NCBI GenBank assembly: GCA_942490995.1
Contig: CALOBG010000051.1
Span: 124,001-188,000, forward strand
From: UBA981 sp942490995
GTDB lineage: Bacteria; Pseudomonadota; Gammaproteobacteria; Ga0077536
Direction: 5' to 3'
Length of the DNA: 64,000 bases
In this document: in pieces, positions 16,414-25,761 of the stretch
Numbering within the stretch: the stretch's first letter is position 1
Layout of the letters: every line of letters starts with the position of its first letter
The notes under the pieces: generated by a model
What the model saw: the letters and a program-made list of their open reading frames with translations, nothing else
Databases searched by the model: none
Told to the model about the DNA's origin: nothing
Program-made: the position numbers and the translations under genes

Positions 16414-16534
16414 GGGTGGTGGCGGTGGCTATACATCGGTCTTAATTCCGGCGCAAAACGATTATGCTGCGCCGAGCGCCGCGAAGCATAACGCGGGAAC
16501 GGCGAACAACCTACCGAGCGACCGAAACGTTATT

Positions 16535-19420
16535 GTGACCGAGCCCCTGACCTTGAACCTGCCGAGCGACCTGCCTGCGGCGCTCGCCGAGGAACTCGCG
16601 CCGCTGGCGACGCGTTACCTCGAGGCGCAGGCCGCCCGAGGGCTGCCCGAGGACATCGACGAGGCGACCTTGCGGGTGTTCGCCATCAGTCCGTTCGTGG
16701 CCGAGATCGCAATCCGCAGGCCGGCCGATTTCCGCGCCATGACCGGCGCCGAGACCACCGCCAAAGCGCGCCTCGTCGCCGATTACCGCGCGCTGGTCGA
16801 CGCCACCCTTCAGCCCTGCGATGACCTCGCCGGCGCCAAGCGCGCGCTGCGCGCCCTGCGCCAGATCGAAATGGCACGCATCGCCTGGCGCGATATCCAC
16901 CTCGGCGCCGACCTGTTCGAAGTGACCGGTGAACTGTCGGCCTTCGCCGATGCCGTGGTCGGTGCCGCCGTGGCGTGGCTCGGCGAGCACCTGGCGCCGC
17001 GATTCGGCCGCGCCCTGAACGCCGCCGGCGAAACCCTCGAGCTGCTCGTCATCGGCATGGGCAAGCTCGGCGGGCGGGAACTGAATTTCTCTTCCGATAT
17101 CGACCTGATTTTTGTCTACGGCGAGTCCGGCACCACCGTCGGCGGTCGCAAGGAGCTGTCGCACCAGGATTACTTCGATCGGCTCGGTCGCGAATTCATC
17201 GGCCTGCTGAACGAAGCCACCGCCGACGGTTTCGTGTTCCGTGTCGATATGCGCCTGCGCCCGTTCGGCGACAGCGGTCCGCTGTGTGCGTCCCTGAACG
17301 GGCTGGAACAGTATTACGCCGTGCACGGCCGCGACTGGGAACGCTATGCGCTGATCAAGGCGCGCACTATCACCGGCGACAAGTCGACGCGCGCGGCGCT
17401 GGCGGACCTGATCCGGCCGTTCGTGTTCCGCCGCTATCTCGATTTCGGCGCGCTCGACGCACTGCGCGAAATGAAACAGGCCATCAATCGCGAAGCGGCC
17501 AGCAGCGCGATGGCCGGCGACGTCAAGCGCGGGCCGGGCGGAATTCGCGAAATCGAGTTCACCGGGCAGTTGTTCCAGCTCATACGCGGTGGCCGCGAGC
17601 GGCGCCTGCGTGCGCGCTCACTGATGGCGGTATTCGAAGCCTGCGTCGCGCTCGGCCTGCTCGAACGCGCCGAAGTGACCCTGCTCCACGCCAGCTACCG
17701 CTTCCTGCGGATCACCGAGCACCGCCTGCAACAGGTCCACGACTGGCAGACCCATAGCCTGCCGACGGACGCGGTTAACCGCGTGCGTCTTGCTTACGCC
17801 CTCGGTTTCGCGTCGTGGGCGGAATTCGAACAGCGCCTCAACGAACATCGCCACGCGACGCGCTCGCTGTTCGCGGCAATGCTCGAGACGCCGGGCGCCG
17901 CACCCGTCGAGGACGACGGCATGCTCGGCGGGTGGCGCGATCTGTGGCTGTCCGGCGCCGAACCGGACGTGCTCGCGGAACAAGCGCGCACGCTGGCCGG
18001 CGACACGTTTTCCGCCGCGCATGTGAACAGTCTGCTCGATCTGAAATCAGAACGATTTCTCGCCCGCTTGAGTCGCGAGGGCCGCGCGCGCCTCGATCGG
18101 TTGATGCCGAACCTGCTCGCGCGCGTTGACCAGCGCGCGCTGTCCGCGGCCGGCTTCAAACGCATCGTCGGCCTGCTCCACACCATCGGCCGGCGCAGTG
18201 TCTACGTCGCTTTCCTGAACGACAATCCGGCCGCACTCGAGCGTCTGCTGGAACTGTTCGAGGCGAGCCCGTGGATCGCCGAACAGATGATCGCCCAGCC
18301 GCTGCTGCTCGATGAACTGCTGGACCAGCGCACCCTCTACGCGCCGCCTGCCGAAGCGCGGCTGCACGAACTGATCGCCGCCCAGGTGCGCGCCGAAGAC
18401 GGCCTCGAGCAGGCCATGGAAGCGCTGCGCGCGTTCCGTAACCAGCAGGTGCTGCGCGTCGCGGCCAGCGACATCACCGACCATTTCCCGATCGCCGAGG
18501 TCAGCAACCAGCTCACCTATATCGCCGAAGCCTGTATCGGCGCGGCCCTGAACGTGGCCTGGGACGAACTTGCCGCGCGCTTCGGCGAACCGTGCTGTGA
18601 CGACGGCAGCGGCGTGCGTCCGGCCGGCTTCGCGATCATCGCCTACGGCAAACTCGGCGGTCTCGAGCTCGGCTACGGCTCCGATTTGGACCTCGTGTTC
18701 CTCAACAATTCGACCGGCACCGCGCAGCACACCAACGGCGCGAAGACTATCGACAACGGCGTGTTTTTTACTCGCCTCGCTCATCGCCTCATTCATATCC
18801 TCGCCACCACCACGCCGTCTGGCGTTGCCTACGAAATCGATACCCGTCTGCGACCGAGCGGCAGCGCCGGCATGATGGTGCTGCCGACGCCGGCGTTCCG
18901 CGAGTACCTGAGTGACAAGGCCTGGGTGTGGGAACACCAGGCGCTGGTCCGGGCGCGCGCGGTGGCCGGCACCGAGGCGGTGCGCGACGACTTCGCCGCC
19001 ATCCGTACCGAGGTCCTGTCGCGACCGCGCGACGCGGCCGAGTTGAAAAGCGAGATTGGTGCCATGCGTGCGCGCATGCAGGGCGAACTCGACCGCAGCA
19101 CAGACCTGCTTTTTGATCTCAAGCAGGGCGCCGGAGGTATTACTGATATTGAATTTATGGTGCAATACGCCGTCCTCAGATGGGCCAGCACGCACCCGCC
19201 GCTGCTCGTCTGGACGGACAATCTTCGCTTACTCGAGACCATCGCCAGGCTGGAATTGCTCGACGCTGAAACCTGCCAGCGCCTGCACGACGCCTACTTT
19301 GCCTACCGCGCCGATATTCATCGCTGTACCTTGCAGCAGATTGAAAGCCTGGTCGATGCCGACCGGCACGCCGAGCACCGTAGCCATGTGACCGAGATCT
19401 GGAAGCGCTTGTTTAACTGA
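16535..19420 (+). CDS. glnE: Glutamine synthetase adenylyltransferase/deadenylase
   Basis: GlnE adenylylates and deadenylylates glutamine synthetase in response to PII and glutamine. The protein has two nucleotidyltransferase domains: the N-terminal deadenylase with GMGKLGGRELNFSSDIDLIF and the C-terminal adenylylase with AYGKLGGLELGYGSDLDLVF, each followed by a helical domain (GGIREIEF and GGITDIEFMVQY). From the GTG at 16535 it has 961 residues, close to the 946 of Escherichia coli. The frame is open back to 16346 but that would overlap the divergent aminotransferase; the start has no strong ribosome site and is the uncertain part. ilvE follows 43 bases later. Confidence 0.95.
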   Translation: MTEPLTLNLPSDLPAALAEELAPLATRYLEAQAARGLPEDIDEATLRVFAISPFVAEIAIRRPADFRAMTGAETTAKARLVADYRALVDATLQPCDDLAGAKRALRALRQIEMARIAWRDIHLGADLFEVTGELSAFADAVVGAAVAWLGEHLAPRFGRALNAAGETLELLVIGMGKLGGRELNFSSDIDLIFVYGESGTTVGGRKELSHQDYFDRLGREFIGLLNEATADGFVFRVDMRLRPFGDSGPLCASLNGLEQYYAVHGRDWERYALIKARTITGDKSTRAALADLIRPFVFRRYLDFGALDALREMKQAINREAASSAMAGDVKRGPGGIREIEFTGQLFQLIRGGRERRLRARSLMAVFEACVALGLLERAEVTLLHASYRFLRITEHRLQQVHDWQTHSLPTDAVNRVRLAYALGFASWAEFEQRLNEHRHATRSLFAAMLETPGAAPVEDDGMLGGWRDLWLSGAEPDVLAEQARTLAGDTFSAAHVNSLLDLKSERFLARLSREGRARLDRLMPNLLARVDQRALSAAGFKRIVGLLHTIGRRSVYVAFLNDNPAALERLLELFEASPWIAEQMIAQPLLLDELLDQRTLYAPPAEARLHELIAAQVRAEDGLEQAMEALRAFRNQQVLRVAASDITDHFPIAEVSNQLTYIAEACIGAALNVAWDELAARFGEPCCDDGSGVRPAGFAIIAYGKLGGLELGYGSDLDLVFLNNSTGTAQHTNGAKTIDNGVFFTRLAHRLIHILATTTPSGVAYEIDTRLRPSGSAGMMVLPTPAFREYLSDKAWVWEHQALVRARAVAGTEAVRDDFAAIRTEVLSRPRDAAELKSEIGAMRARMQGELDRSTDLLFDLKQGAGGITDIEFMVQYAVLRWASTHPPLLVWTDNLRLLETIARLELLDAETCQRLHDAYFAYRADIHRCTLQQIESLVDADRHAEHRSHVTEIWKRLFN

Positions 19421-19463
19421 CTTACGCGGTTGCCGCGTTGAGACGAGGACGGGAGTAGAGACG

Positions 19464-20387
19464 ATGAGTTATGCCGATCGCGATGGGGTGATCTGGATGG
19501 ATGGCAACAAGGTCCAGTGGCGGGACGCCAACGTCCATGTCCTGACCCACTCGTTGCATTACGGCGTCGGCGCGTTTGAAGGCATTCGTGCCTACGAAAC
19601 CGACCAGGGCACCGCGATTTTTCGTCTCGACGATCACGTCCGCCGCCTGTTCGATACCGCGCATATCCTGGAGATGGATATTCCTTATTCGCGCGAGGAG
19701 ATCGCCAAAGCCTGCGTCGGCGCGGTCAAGGACAACAAGCTCGACTCCGCTTATATCCGGCCGCTGGTCTACTACGGTTCGGAAGGCATGGGCCTGCACG
19801 CCACCGGGCTGACCGTGCACGTCGCCATCGCGGCGTGGTTCTGGGGCGCCTATCTCGGCGCCGATGCGCTGGAGAAAGGCATCCGCATCAAAACCTCGTC
19901 CTACACCCGCCACCTGGTCAACTCGATCATGTGCCGGGCCAAGGCCTGCGGTAACTACATCAACTCGATCATGGCGCTGCAGGAAGCGGCGCGCGATGGC
20001 TATGATGAAGCCCTGCTGCTCGACAATGACGGCATGGTCGCCGAAGGCAGCGGCGAAAACGTGTTCATCGTGCGCAAGGGCGTGGTGTATACACCGGACA
20101 TCACCTCGGCGCTCGAAGGGATCACCCGCGATACGGTCATGATGCTGGCCGCCGAAGAGGGTATCAAGGTGGTCGAAAAACGCATCACCCGCGACGAAAT
20201 GTATATCGCCGACGAGGCGTTTTTTACCGGCACGGCCGCTGAGGTCACCCCCATTCGCGAACTCGACAACCGCCAGATCGGCGCCGGTTCCTGCGGGCCG
20301 GTCACGCGGCGCCTGCAGGAAGCTTACCTGGCACTTGTCACCGGGCGTCGTCCCGGGCCGCCGGAGTGGCTGACCCTGGTCAGCTGA
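19464..20387 (+). CDS. ilvE: Branched-chain amino acid aminotransferase
   Basis: IlvE transfers the amino group for the last step of isoleucine, leucine and valine synthesis. The 307-residue fold-type IV enzyme shows LHYGVGAFEGIRAYET, the PLP lysine in CRAKACGNYINS, LLLDNDGMVAEGSGENVF and FFTGTAAEVTPI. It is preceded by glnE and followed after 20 bases by the first gene of the glycan locus, which may be read from the same promoter. Confidence 0.97.
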   Translation: MSYADRDGVIWMDGNKVQWRDANVHVLTHSLHYGVGAFEGIRAYETDQGTAIFRLDDHVRRLFDTAHILEMDIPYSREEIAKACVGAVKDNKLDSAYIRPLVYYGSEGMGLHATGLTVHVAIAAWFWGAYLGADALEKGIRIKTSSYTRHLVNSIMCRAKACGNYINSIMALQEAARDGYDEALLLDNDGMVAEGSGENVFIVRKGVVYTPDITSALEGITRDTVMMLAAEEGIKVVEKRITRDEMYIADEAFFTGTAAEVTPIRELDNRQIGAGSCGPVTRRLQEAYLALVTGRRPGPPEWLTLVS

Positions 20388-20407
20388 GGATGTGAACGGC
20401 GCCGACC

Positions 20408-21334
20408 ATGGCTGACGCGGCGCTGGTGGTGTGGCAGCTCGTCGACGGCAAACGCGGTCATGAACGGCAGAGCGATGGTCTGATCGGCGCCCTGGCACGA
20501 CGCACCGCGTTGAATTGCCATCGCGTGGCCGTCCTCGACACGCCGTTCGTTTACCTGTCCGGCTGGCTGCGGCGACGCTTCGCGCCGGGCCGCGACCTGC
20601 CGCGCCCCGACCTCATCATCGGCGCCGGACGGGTCTGCCAGCCCGCCCTGCTCGCCGCACGCCGCGCCTACGGCGGGCGCAGCATTTATCTCATGCGCCC
20701 CGGCCTGTGGCCGCCGGCCTGGTTCGACCTGTGCATCATTCCACGCCACGACCAGCCGACCCCGGGCGCCCATGTGATGGTCAGCGAAGGACCACTGAAC
20801 CCGATGCGTCCGGCACCGAAATCGCCAACCCTGGCGCTGATCCTGATCGGCGGGCCGTCGGCCCACTATGACTGGGACACGCCACACCTGGTGGCTCAGA
20901 TCGAGCGCCTGATCGCCGCCGATCCGGACCGCCAATGGGTGATCAGCGATTCACGCCGCACACCGCCCGGTTTTGCTGCCGCCGTCAATGCCAGACCGCT
21001 GCTCGCCGCGCGCTACCGTGCGTTCGCCGATTGCGCGCCGGACTGGCTCGAATCGACCCTGGCGCGCGCCGCGCAGGCCTGGGTCAGCGCCGACAGCGTG
21101 GCGATGATCTACGAAGCGCTGAGTGCCGGGGCGCGGGTTGGGATCCTCGACGTGCCGGCAAAATCGCCCGACCGCATCAATACCATCACCACGGCGCTGC
21201 TCGAACGCGGCTGGGTCATGCGCGCGGATGTTCCGTCGCCGACCACGGGCCTGACGCAGGCGCTCGACGAGGCCGGTCGTTGCGCCGATCGACTGTTCGA
21301 GCGCTGGCCCGAGCTGCACCGTCGCGAGTCATGA
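20408..21334 (+). CDS. ELM1/GtrOC1-like family protein, putative glycosyltransferase
   Basis: A 308-residue member of the family named after plant mitochondrial fission protein ELM1 (DUF1022). Visible family features are the N-terminal VVWQLVDGKRGHERQSDGLIGAL, PDLIIGAGR, the LIGGPSAHYDWD turn, WVISDSRRTPP and SADSVAMIYEALSAGARVGIL, a layout like a GT-B nucleotide-sugar enzyme. In bacteria these genes sit in lipopolysaccharide loci, as here. The stop overlaps the next glycosyltransferase start (ATGA). The reaction is not known. Confidence 0.82.
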   Translation: MADAALVVWQLVDGKRGHERQSDGLIGALARRTALNCHRVAVLDTPFVYLSGWLRRRFAPGRDLPRPDLIIGAGRVCQPALLAARRAYGGRSIYLMRPGLWPPAWFDLCIIPRHDQPTPGAHVMVSEGPLNPMRPAPKSPTLALILIGGPSAHYDWDTPHLVAQIERLIAADPDRQWVISDSRRTPPGFAAAVNARPLLAARYRAFADCAPDWLESTLARAAQAWVSADSVAMIYEALSAGARVGILDVPAKSPDRINTITTALLERGWVMRADVPSPTTGLTQALDEAGRCADRLFERWPELHRRES

Positions 21335-22446
21335 AAAAATCGCTGTGTGTCATGCAGGTGCTGCCCGAACTCGAAGTCGGCGGGGTCGAGCGCGGCTCGC
21401 TCGAGATCGCCCACGCCCTGGTCGCCGCCGGTCACCGCGCGCTGGTGGTGTCGGGCGGCGGGCGCCTGGTCGGCGAGCTCGAAGCCGGTGGCGCCGAACA
21501 TATCACCCTCGATGTCGGCGCCAAGCGCCCTGCCAGCCTCGCCCATATCGCACGCCTGGCGCGCCTCTACCGCGAACATGACGTCGATATCGTGCACGCG
21601 CGCTCGCGTCTGCCGGCGTGGCTGGCGTGGCTGGCGCGACGCCGCCTCGGCGATCACGCCGCGCCGCGCTGGGTCACCACCGTGCACGGTCCCTACAGCG
21701 TCAATCGCTACAGCCGCATCATGGTCAGCGGCGAGGCCGTGATCGCGATCTCGTCATTTATTGCCGACTACATCGCGCGCCATTACCCCGAGGTCCCGGC
21801 GCAACGTATAACCACCATCGCGCGCGGCGTCGATCCGGATCGTTATTACCCCGACTTCGCCCCTGACCCGGCGTGGCGAGCGTCGTGGTCGGCCGCCCAT
21901 CCCGAGCTCGCCGGGCGCGCCCTGCTGACCCTGCCGGGACGGCTCACGCGCTGGAAAGGCCAGCTTGATTTCATCGCCCTGATCGCCGAACTGCGGCGTC
22001 GCGGCCAGCCCGTCCACGGCCTCATTGTCGGCGCCGCCCATAAACGCAAACGCGCGTTCGAAAACGAACTGCGCATGGCCGTACGCCGCCGTGGCCTCGA
22101 CGCCGACATCAGCTTCCTCGGTGACCGCAGCGACCTGCGCGAGATCCTCGCCATCTCCGCGTGTGCCTATTCGCTGACCAGCGAACCGGAAGCCTTCGGC
22201 CGCACCACCATCGAAGCGCTGGCGCTGGGCACGCCGGTGATCGGCTACGACCACGGCGGTACCGGCGAGATCCTGGCGCGGGTTTTCCCCGCCGGAACGG
22301 TCGCGCCCGGCGACGTCTACGGCGCCGCGGATCGCAGCGAACAGTTGTTGCGCAATACCCCGGCGGTGCCGCGCACACATCCCTATACCACCACCGTGAT
22401 GCAGGAACAGACGCTGGCGCTGTACGAACGCCTCTACGTCCCTTAA
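21331..22446 (+). CDS. GT4-family glycosyltransferase
   Basis: A 371-residue GT-B glycosyltransferase. The N-terminal acceptor domain has the glycine loop PELEVGGVERGSLEIAHAL and HARSRLPAWLAW; the C-terminal donor domain has the GRLTRWKGQ loop and EPEAFGRTTIEALALGTPVIG, the E-x7-E nucleotide-sugar signature. It probably adds a sugar to a lipopolysaccharide core or similar glycan; donor and acceptor cannot be told. The ATG at 21331 overlaps the previous stop, so the two are coupled. A 145-base repeat element begins inside its stop codon. Confidence 0.9.
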   Translation: MKKSLCVMQVLPELEVGGVERGSLEIAHALVAAGHRALVVSGGGRLVGELEAGGAEHITLDVGAKRPASLAHIARLARLYREHDVDIVHARSRLPAWLAWLARRRLGDHAAPRWVTTVHGPYSVNRYSRIMVSGEAVIAISSFIADYIARHYPEVPAQRITTIARGVDPDRYYPDFAPDPAWRASWSAAHPELAGRALLTLPGRLTRWKGQLDFIALIAELRRRGQPVHGLIVGAAHKRKRAFENELRMAVRRRGLDADISFLGDRSDLREILAISACAYSLTSEPEAFGRTTIEALALGTPVIGYDHGGTGEILARVFPAGTVAPGDVYGAADRSEQLLRNTPAVPRTHPYTTTVMQEQTLALYERLYVP

Positions 22447-22589
22447 CAGGCTGATGAAAGACGTCGCGAGGAAGGTCGGGCGCAAGGCGCGGGCGAGACG
22501 AGGACCGGAGTTTACTGGTGTAAATGAGGACCGCAGGCGAGTCCGCAACGCCGCGCACGGCCTCCGCAGTAGTTTTTCACCAGCCTGTT
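22445..22589. repeat. 145-bp convergent-junction repeat, family 1 copy A
   Basis: The element has imperfect 18-base terminal inverted repeats (starting AACAGGCTGATGAAAGAC, ending CCAGCCTGTT) and a central hairpin TTTAC-tggt-GTAAA (22511-22524). It starts within the TAA of the glycosyltransferase and ends 10 bases before the convergent sulfotransferase stop. It is the same length as copies at 37718 and 37863. Open frames inside it are spurious. Confidence 0.9.
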
Positions 22590-22599
22590 GAGTAGTCGG

Positions 22600-23445
22600 T
22601 CAGTGCCAGTCGGCATAGCCGTAGCCGAAATCGTTGTGCAGATGGCGCGCGCAGGCGGCACGGAACCAGTCGCGATCGGCGGGTGCGTACCAGTCGTCCC
22701 AGTCGCGCACTTCGTCGTGCACCACCGGCATGCCGTAGGGGTGGATGTCTTTCTCGCTCATGATCCCCTTGGTCGCGTTGGCCAGCGCATAGTCGATAGC
22801 GGCATCGACATCGGCCAGCGGCACCTCGAGAAACGCGACCAGGCGCCTCAGGGCGGCGTGCGGGTCGCCTTGCAGGTCTTCGTAACGCAGACTCATGGTG
22901 CGCGCCGGGTGGCGTTTCAGGATCGCGGCCCAGGTGTTGAGATAACGAAAATCCCACCAGATATCTTTCTCGAAACGGCGATGGCGAACATCACCGCGGA
23001 GGTAGGTTGCGAACGAACAGTCGTAACGATCCTGCCACTTGCGGTAATGGGCGCTGAGCACGTCACGGATATCGCGCACCAGCACCGCGTATCGCGGCAG
23101 GCCCAGCGCCGGTATGGCCATGGCTGCGCCGAGCAGCGGACTGGGAATGGTATGACTGTGTCCGAGGCGCGGCGTGAGCGCGTAACGCGCATCCTCTTTC
23201 GGCCCGCCGATGACGACGTTGTCGCTGATCGTGTCGGGCACCTCGAGGCCGTGTTCGCGGGTGATCATCAGCGTTAGAAGGTATTTCAGCCAGTGCGTGC
23301 CGCTCTGGTGCATGGTCACCAGGTAGGCGTCGAAACGGCGATGACGGCGGAACGAAAAATTGGTCCAGTCGCGGCGTCGCGCGTGCCAGTGAAACGACAG
23401 GCCCGGGATCGGCTCTGGTTCATGCTGCTCAGGATCCGCGTTCAT
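22600..23445 (-). CDS. Sulfotransferase domain protein
   Basis: A 281-residue PAPS-dependent sulfotransferase. The 5'-phosphosulfate loop is HQSGTHWLKYLLTLM near residue 46, matching the SGT.W.. pattern, and the 3'-phosphate motif is VLVRDIRDVLSAHYRKW near 120; YEDLQGDPHAALRRLVAFL follows as in cytosolic-type enzymes. No signal peptide is seen, so it should act in the cytoplasm. It lies between glycosyltransferase genes, and its start overlaps the neighbouring minus-strand gene by four bases, suggesting that a surface glycan or glycolipid is sulfated. Confidence 0.88.
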   Translation of the reverse strand: MNADPEQHEPEPIPGLSFHWHARRRDWTNFSFRRHRRFDAYLVTMHQSGTHWLKYLLTLMITREHGLEVPDTISDNVVIGGPKEDARYALTPRLGHSHTIPSPLLGAAMAIPALGLPRYAVLVRDIRDVLSAHYRKWQDRYDCSFATYLRGDVRHRRFEKDIWWDFRYLNTWAAILKRHPARTMSLRYEDLQGDPHAALRRLVAFLEVPLADVDAAIDYALANATKGIMSEKDIHPYGMPVVHDEVRDWDDWYAPADRDWFRAACARHLHNDFGYGYADWH

Positions 23446-24425
23446 CGGCTCAGCACCTCGAGCATGGTGCGCGCGCGGTTGACGAAAGCGTGATCGGCGC
23501 GCGTACGACGCAAGCCGGCGGCGGCGATCGCTGCGAGTCGCGCCGGCTGTGTATTGAGGTCCTGGTACTGGGCAACGAGATCGTCGACCGTGTGCCAGAC
23601 CAGGACCTCGGTGCCGGGCGAGTAGTGTTGCTCCAGATCGCGACTCGCCTGGGTCAGCAGCACGCCGCCGGTGGCGGGGACTTCGAAAGTGCGCAGGTTG
23701 GCACCGTACTCGGTGTTGGGCGACTGGTTGATGTTCAGGACCATGGGATGCGCGTTATACAGGGCATTGATCGTCTCGCTGTCGAGTTTTTTACGGCGAT
23801 TACGCCGGTTGCGGGCTGAATTCGGGCCGTACACCTGAACGGTCAGTCGATCGGCAATCGCGTCGAGCACGGCGGCGCGATTCGGCGACACGTTGCCGAC
23901 AAATACCAGCCCGGGCTCGCGGCGCCCGCCGCGCAGCGGACGGTAACGCCGCGGATCGGCGGCCAGCGGCAGGAACGCGCACCGGCTCGCATCGGGGTAG
24001 TAATCGGGCAGTATAGTTTCCATGAAGGTATCGAAGTAGAACACATGATCGGCCGGCACCCAGTGTTCGAACTGCGGTTGCCGAAAACAATCGCATACCC
24101 AGGCGCCGAGCAGCGGTCGGCTGTTCAGCGCCGATTCCAGTGCCGCGACCGTCGCTGCCGGCAGCACAAACATGCCGAGAAAAATGATCAGGTCGGGCTG
24201 GGTCGCGCGACAACGTGCCACCAGCCGCGCCAGCACCAGGGGCGAGGTGTACCATTTCTTCCCGCCGAAGCTTTTCTCGACGCGTTCGGCCACGCTCTGC
24301 GGGCTGGTCACGAATGTCGTCGCCGCAACACCGAGTGCCTCGAAGCCCGCAGCCAGATCGTGGTGCCAGGTGGGCAGGCTTTTGAGCTCGACGATGAGGA
24401 CGGATTTGATCGGACCCGCTGTCAT
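23442..24425 (-). CDS. CgeB-like glycosyltransferase
   Basis: A 327-residue GT-B-type protein. The C-terminal half has the features of CgeB/GT1-type spore and surface glycosyltransferases: LVFVGNVSPNRAAVLDAIA, VLNINQSPNTEYGANLRTFEVPATGGVLLT and GTEVLVWHTVDDLVAQYQ. The frame is open to 24503 with a hydrophobic stretch, but MTAGPIKSVLIVELKSL from the ATG at 24425 gives the standard Rossmann beginning and has AGGTG ten bases before it. Its stop overlaps the sulfotransferase start. Donor and acceptor are unknown. Confidence 0.75.
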   Translation of the reverse strand: MTAGPIKSVLIVELKSLPTWHHDLAAGFEALGVAATTFVTSPQSVAERVEKSFGGKKWYTSPLVLARLVARCRATQPDLIIFLGMFVLPAATVAALESALNSRPLLGAWVCDCFRQPQFEHWVPADHVFYFDTFMETILPDYYPDASRCAFLPLAADPRRYRPLRGGRREPGLVFVGNVSPNRAAVLDAIADRLTVQVYGPNSARNRRNRRKKLDSETINALYNAHPMVLNINQSPNTEYGANLRTFEVPATGGVLLTQASRDLEQHYSPGTEVLVWHTVDDLVAQYQDLNTQPARLAAIAAAGLRRTRADHAFVNRARTMLEVLSR

Positions 24426-24537
24426 AGCCCGCGGCACCTGAAGCCGCGCGGCAAGCAGCCTGATCGCAACCAACGGCAGGAACAACAGAACATGACCGGA
24501 CACGATAATCTATTCCGACCCCGGGATTAACAACGCG

Positions 24538-25542
24538 GTGACTTACGTTCCAGACAAAACCACCGGAAACGCTCGGCCTGCGATCCTGATCATCAAGCTC
24601 GGCGCGCTTGGCGACGTGGTCATGGCCACCCCGCTGATCGAGGCGATCATGGCTGCCCATGCCGGCGCGCGTATCGCATTGCTGACCACCCCGGCGTTTG
24701 CGCCGCTGTTCGAGGCCTGGCCGGATCTCGAGGTTGGCGCGATTGCCCGTCCCGGCGCGGTGAACCTGTGGCGCATGCTGCGTTATGTGCGCAGCATCGC
24801 GCCGCAGCGCATCTACGATCTGCAGGGTAATGACCGCAGCGCCGTGTTGTGCGCGCTGTCGAGCGCGCCGGAACGGGTCGGTAATCATCCGCGTTTTCCT
24901 TACAGCCATCATCCGATCAGCGCATGGCGCGGCCAGAGCCATATCTTCGAGCGCATGTGCGCCGTGCTCGAGAGTGCGGGCGTAGCGGTCACGCAACCCA
25001 CCCCCAGGCTGCCGGTTTCACCGGCGGCGTCGCACAGGATTGCCAGCTGGATAGCGCAGCAGGGCTTCGCCGATCGGTCGTTTGCGCTGCTGCACGCCGG
25101 CGCCAGCGCCAGGCGCGAGGCCAAGCGCTGGCCACATTTCGCGGCCCTGGCCCGGCGCCTGCTCGACGCCGGGATCGCGGTGGTGTGGCTCGGCGGGCCC
25201 GACGACCGCACACTCAACGCTGAACTTGTCCGCGCCGGCGGCGTCGATACCTGCGGTTTGTTCGACATCGGCGAACTTGCCGAACTTGGCCGCCATGCCC
25301 GCTTTGCCGTGACCAATGATTCCGGACCGATGCACGTGCTGTCGGCCGCCGCGATCCCGGTGTTCGGACTTTTCGGGCCGAGCGACTGGCGCCGCAATCA
25401 CGCGCTCGGACAACGCCAGCATGTGATCGCCTGTGTCGACATCGATCCGAACTGGCGAGGGCAACGCAGCGGCGACTGCCTGGCCGGGGTCAGCGTCGAG
25501 GTGGTGTGGTCACGACTGGCCGCAGCCGGTGTGTTGGACTGA
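24538..25542 (+). CDS. GT9-family glycosyltransferase, heptosyltransferase-like
   Basis: A 334-residue GT9 protein of the WaaC/WaaF type. It starts at a GTG and shows AILIIKLGALGDVVMATPLIEAI, DLQGNDRSAVLCAL, the LLHAGASARREAKRWP pocket, VWLGGPDD and VTNDSGPMHVLSAAAIPVFGLFGPSD. These enzymes add heptose to lipid A-Kdo2. It is divergent from the CgeB-like gene. The 133-base repeat family 2 lies after its stop. A second GT9 gene is found at 26808-27737, as expected for heptosyltransferases I and II. Confidence 0.87.
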   Translation: MTYVPDKTTGNARPAILIIKLGALGDVVMATPLIEAIMAAHAGARIALLTTPAFAPLFEAWPDLEVGAIARPGAVNLWRMLRYVRSIAPQRIYDLQGNDRSAVLCALSSAPERVGNHPRFPYSHHPISAWRGQSHIFERMCAVLESAGVAVTQPTPRLPVSPAASHRIASWIAQQGFADRSFALLHAGASARREAKRWPHFAALARRLLDAGIAVVWLGGPDDRTLNAELVRAGGVDTCGLFDIGELAELGRHARFAVTNDSGPMHVLSAAAIPVFGLFGPSDWRRNHALGQRQHVIACVDIDPNWRGQRSGDCLAGVSVEVVWSRLAAAGVLD

Positions 25543-25577
25543 ATGCGGGCGCGAAATAATGAGTCGCGCGCGTGGTG

Positions 25578-25710
25578 GTGGCGTGCGGGTCGCGCATCCG
25601 GCTAGCATTCGACCGTGCATCCCTGCACGGCCTCACTACCCTCGCGCCACGCTAAGCCGTCCATGGCCCGCTTGCGCTCGAAGCCGCCGGACGCGCGACC
25701 CGCACGCCAC
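25578..25710. repeat. 133-bp convergent-junction repeat, family 2 copy 1
   Basis: The ends are 25-base inverted repeats with one mismatch, beginning GTGGCGTGCGGGTCGCGC and ending in its complement. An inner stem CCGTGCA/TGCACGG lies near 25612-25630. It sits between the convergent GT9 gene (stop 25542) and GT4 gene (stop 25762). A second copy of the same length is at 60608-60740. Confidence 0.9.
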
Positions 25711-25761
25711 AGACAGGGCACAAAGTTTTCGCAATCGCAGTTCAGCTCGGCGTGATTGCGC

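Noticed and set aside
22109..22558. Open frames running into the 145-bp repeats with a shared peptide (TPVNSGPRLA)
   Set aside because: The shared peptide, also present in the frame at 37414-37821, comes from the repeat DNA itself; the frames are antisense to real genes elsewhere and have no supported start.
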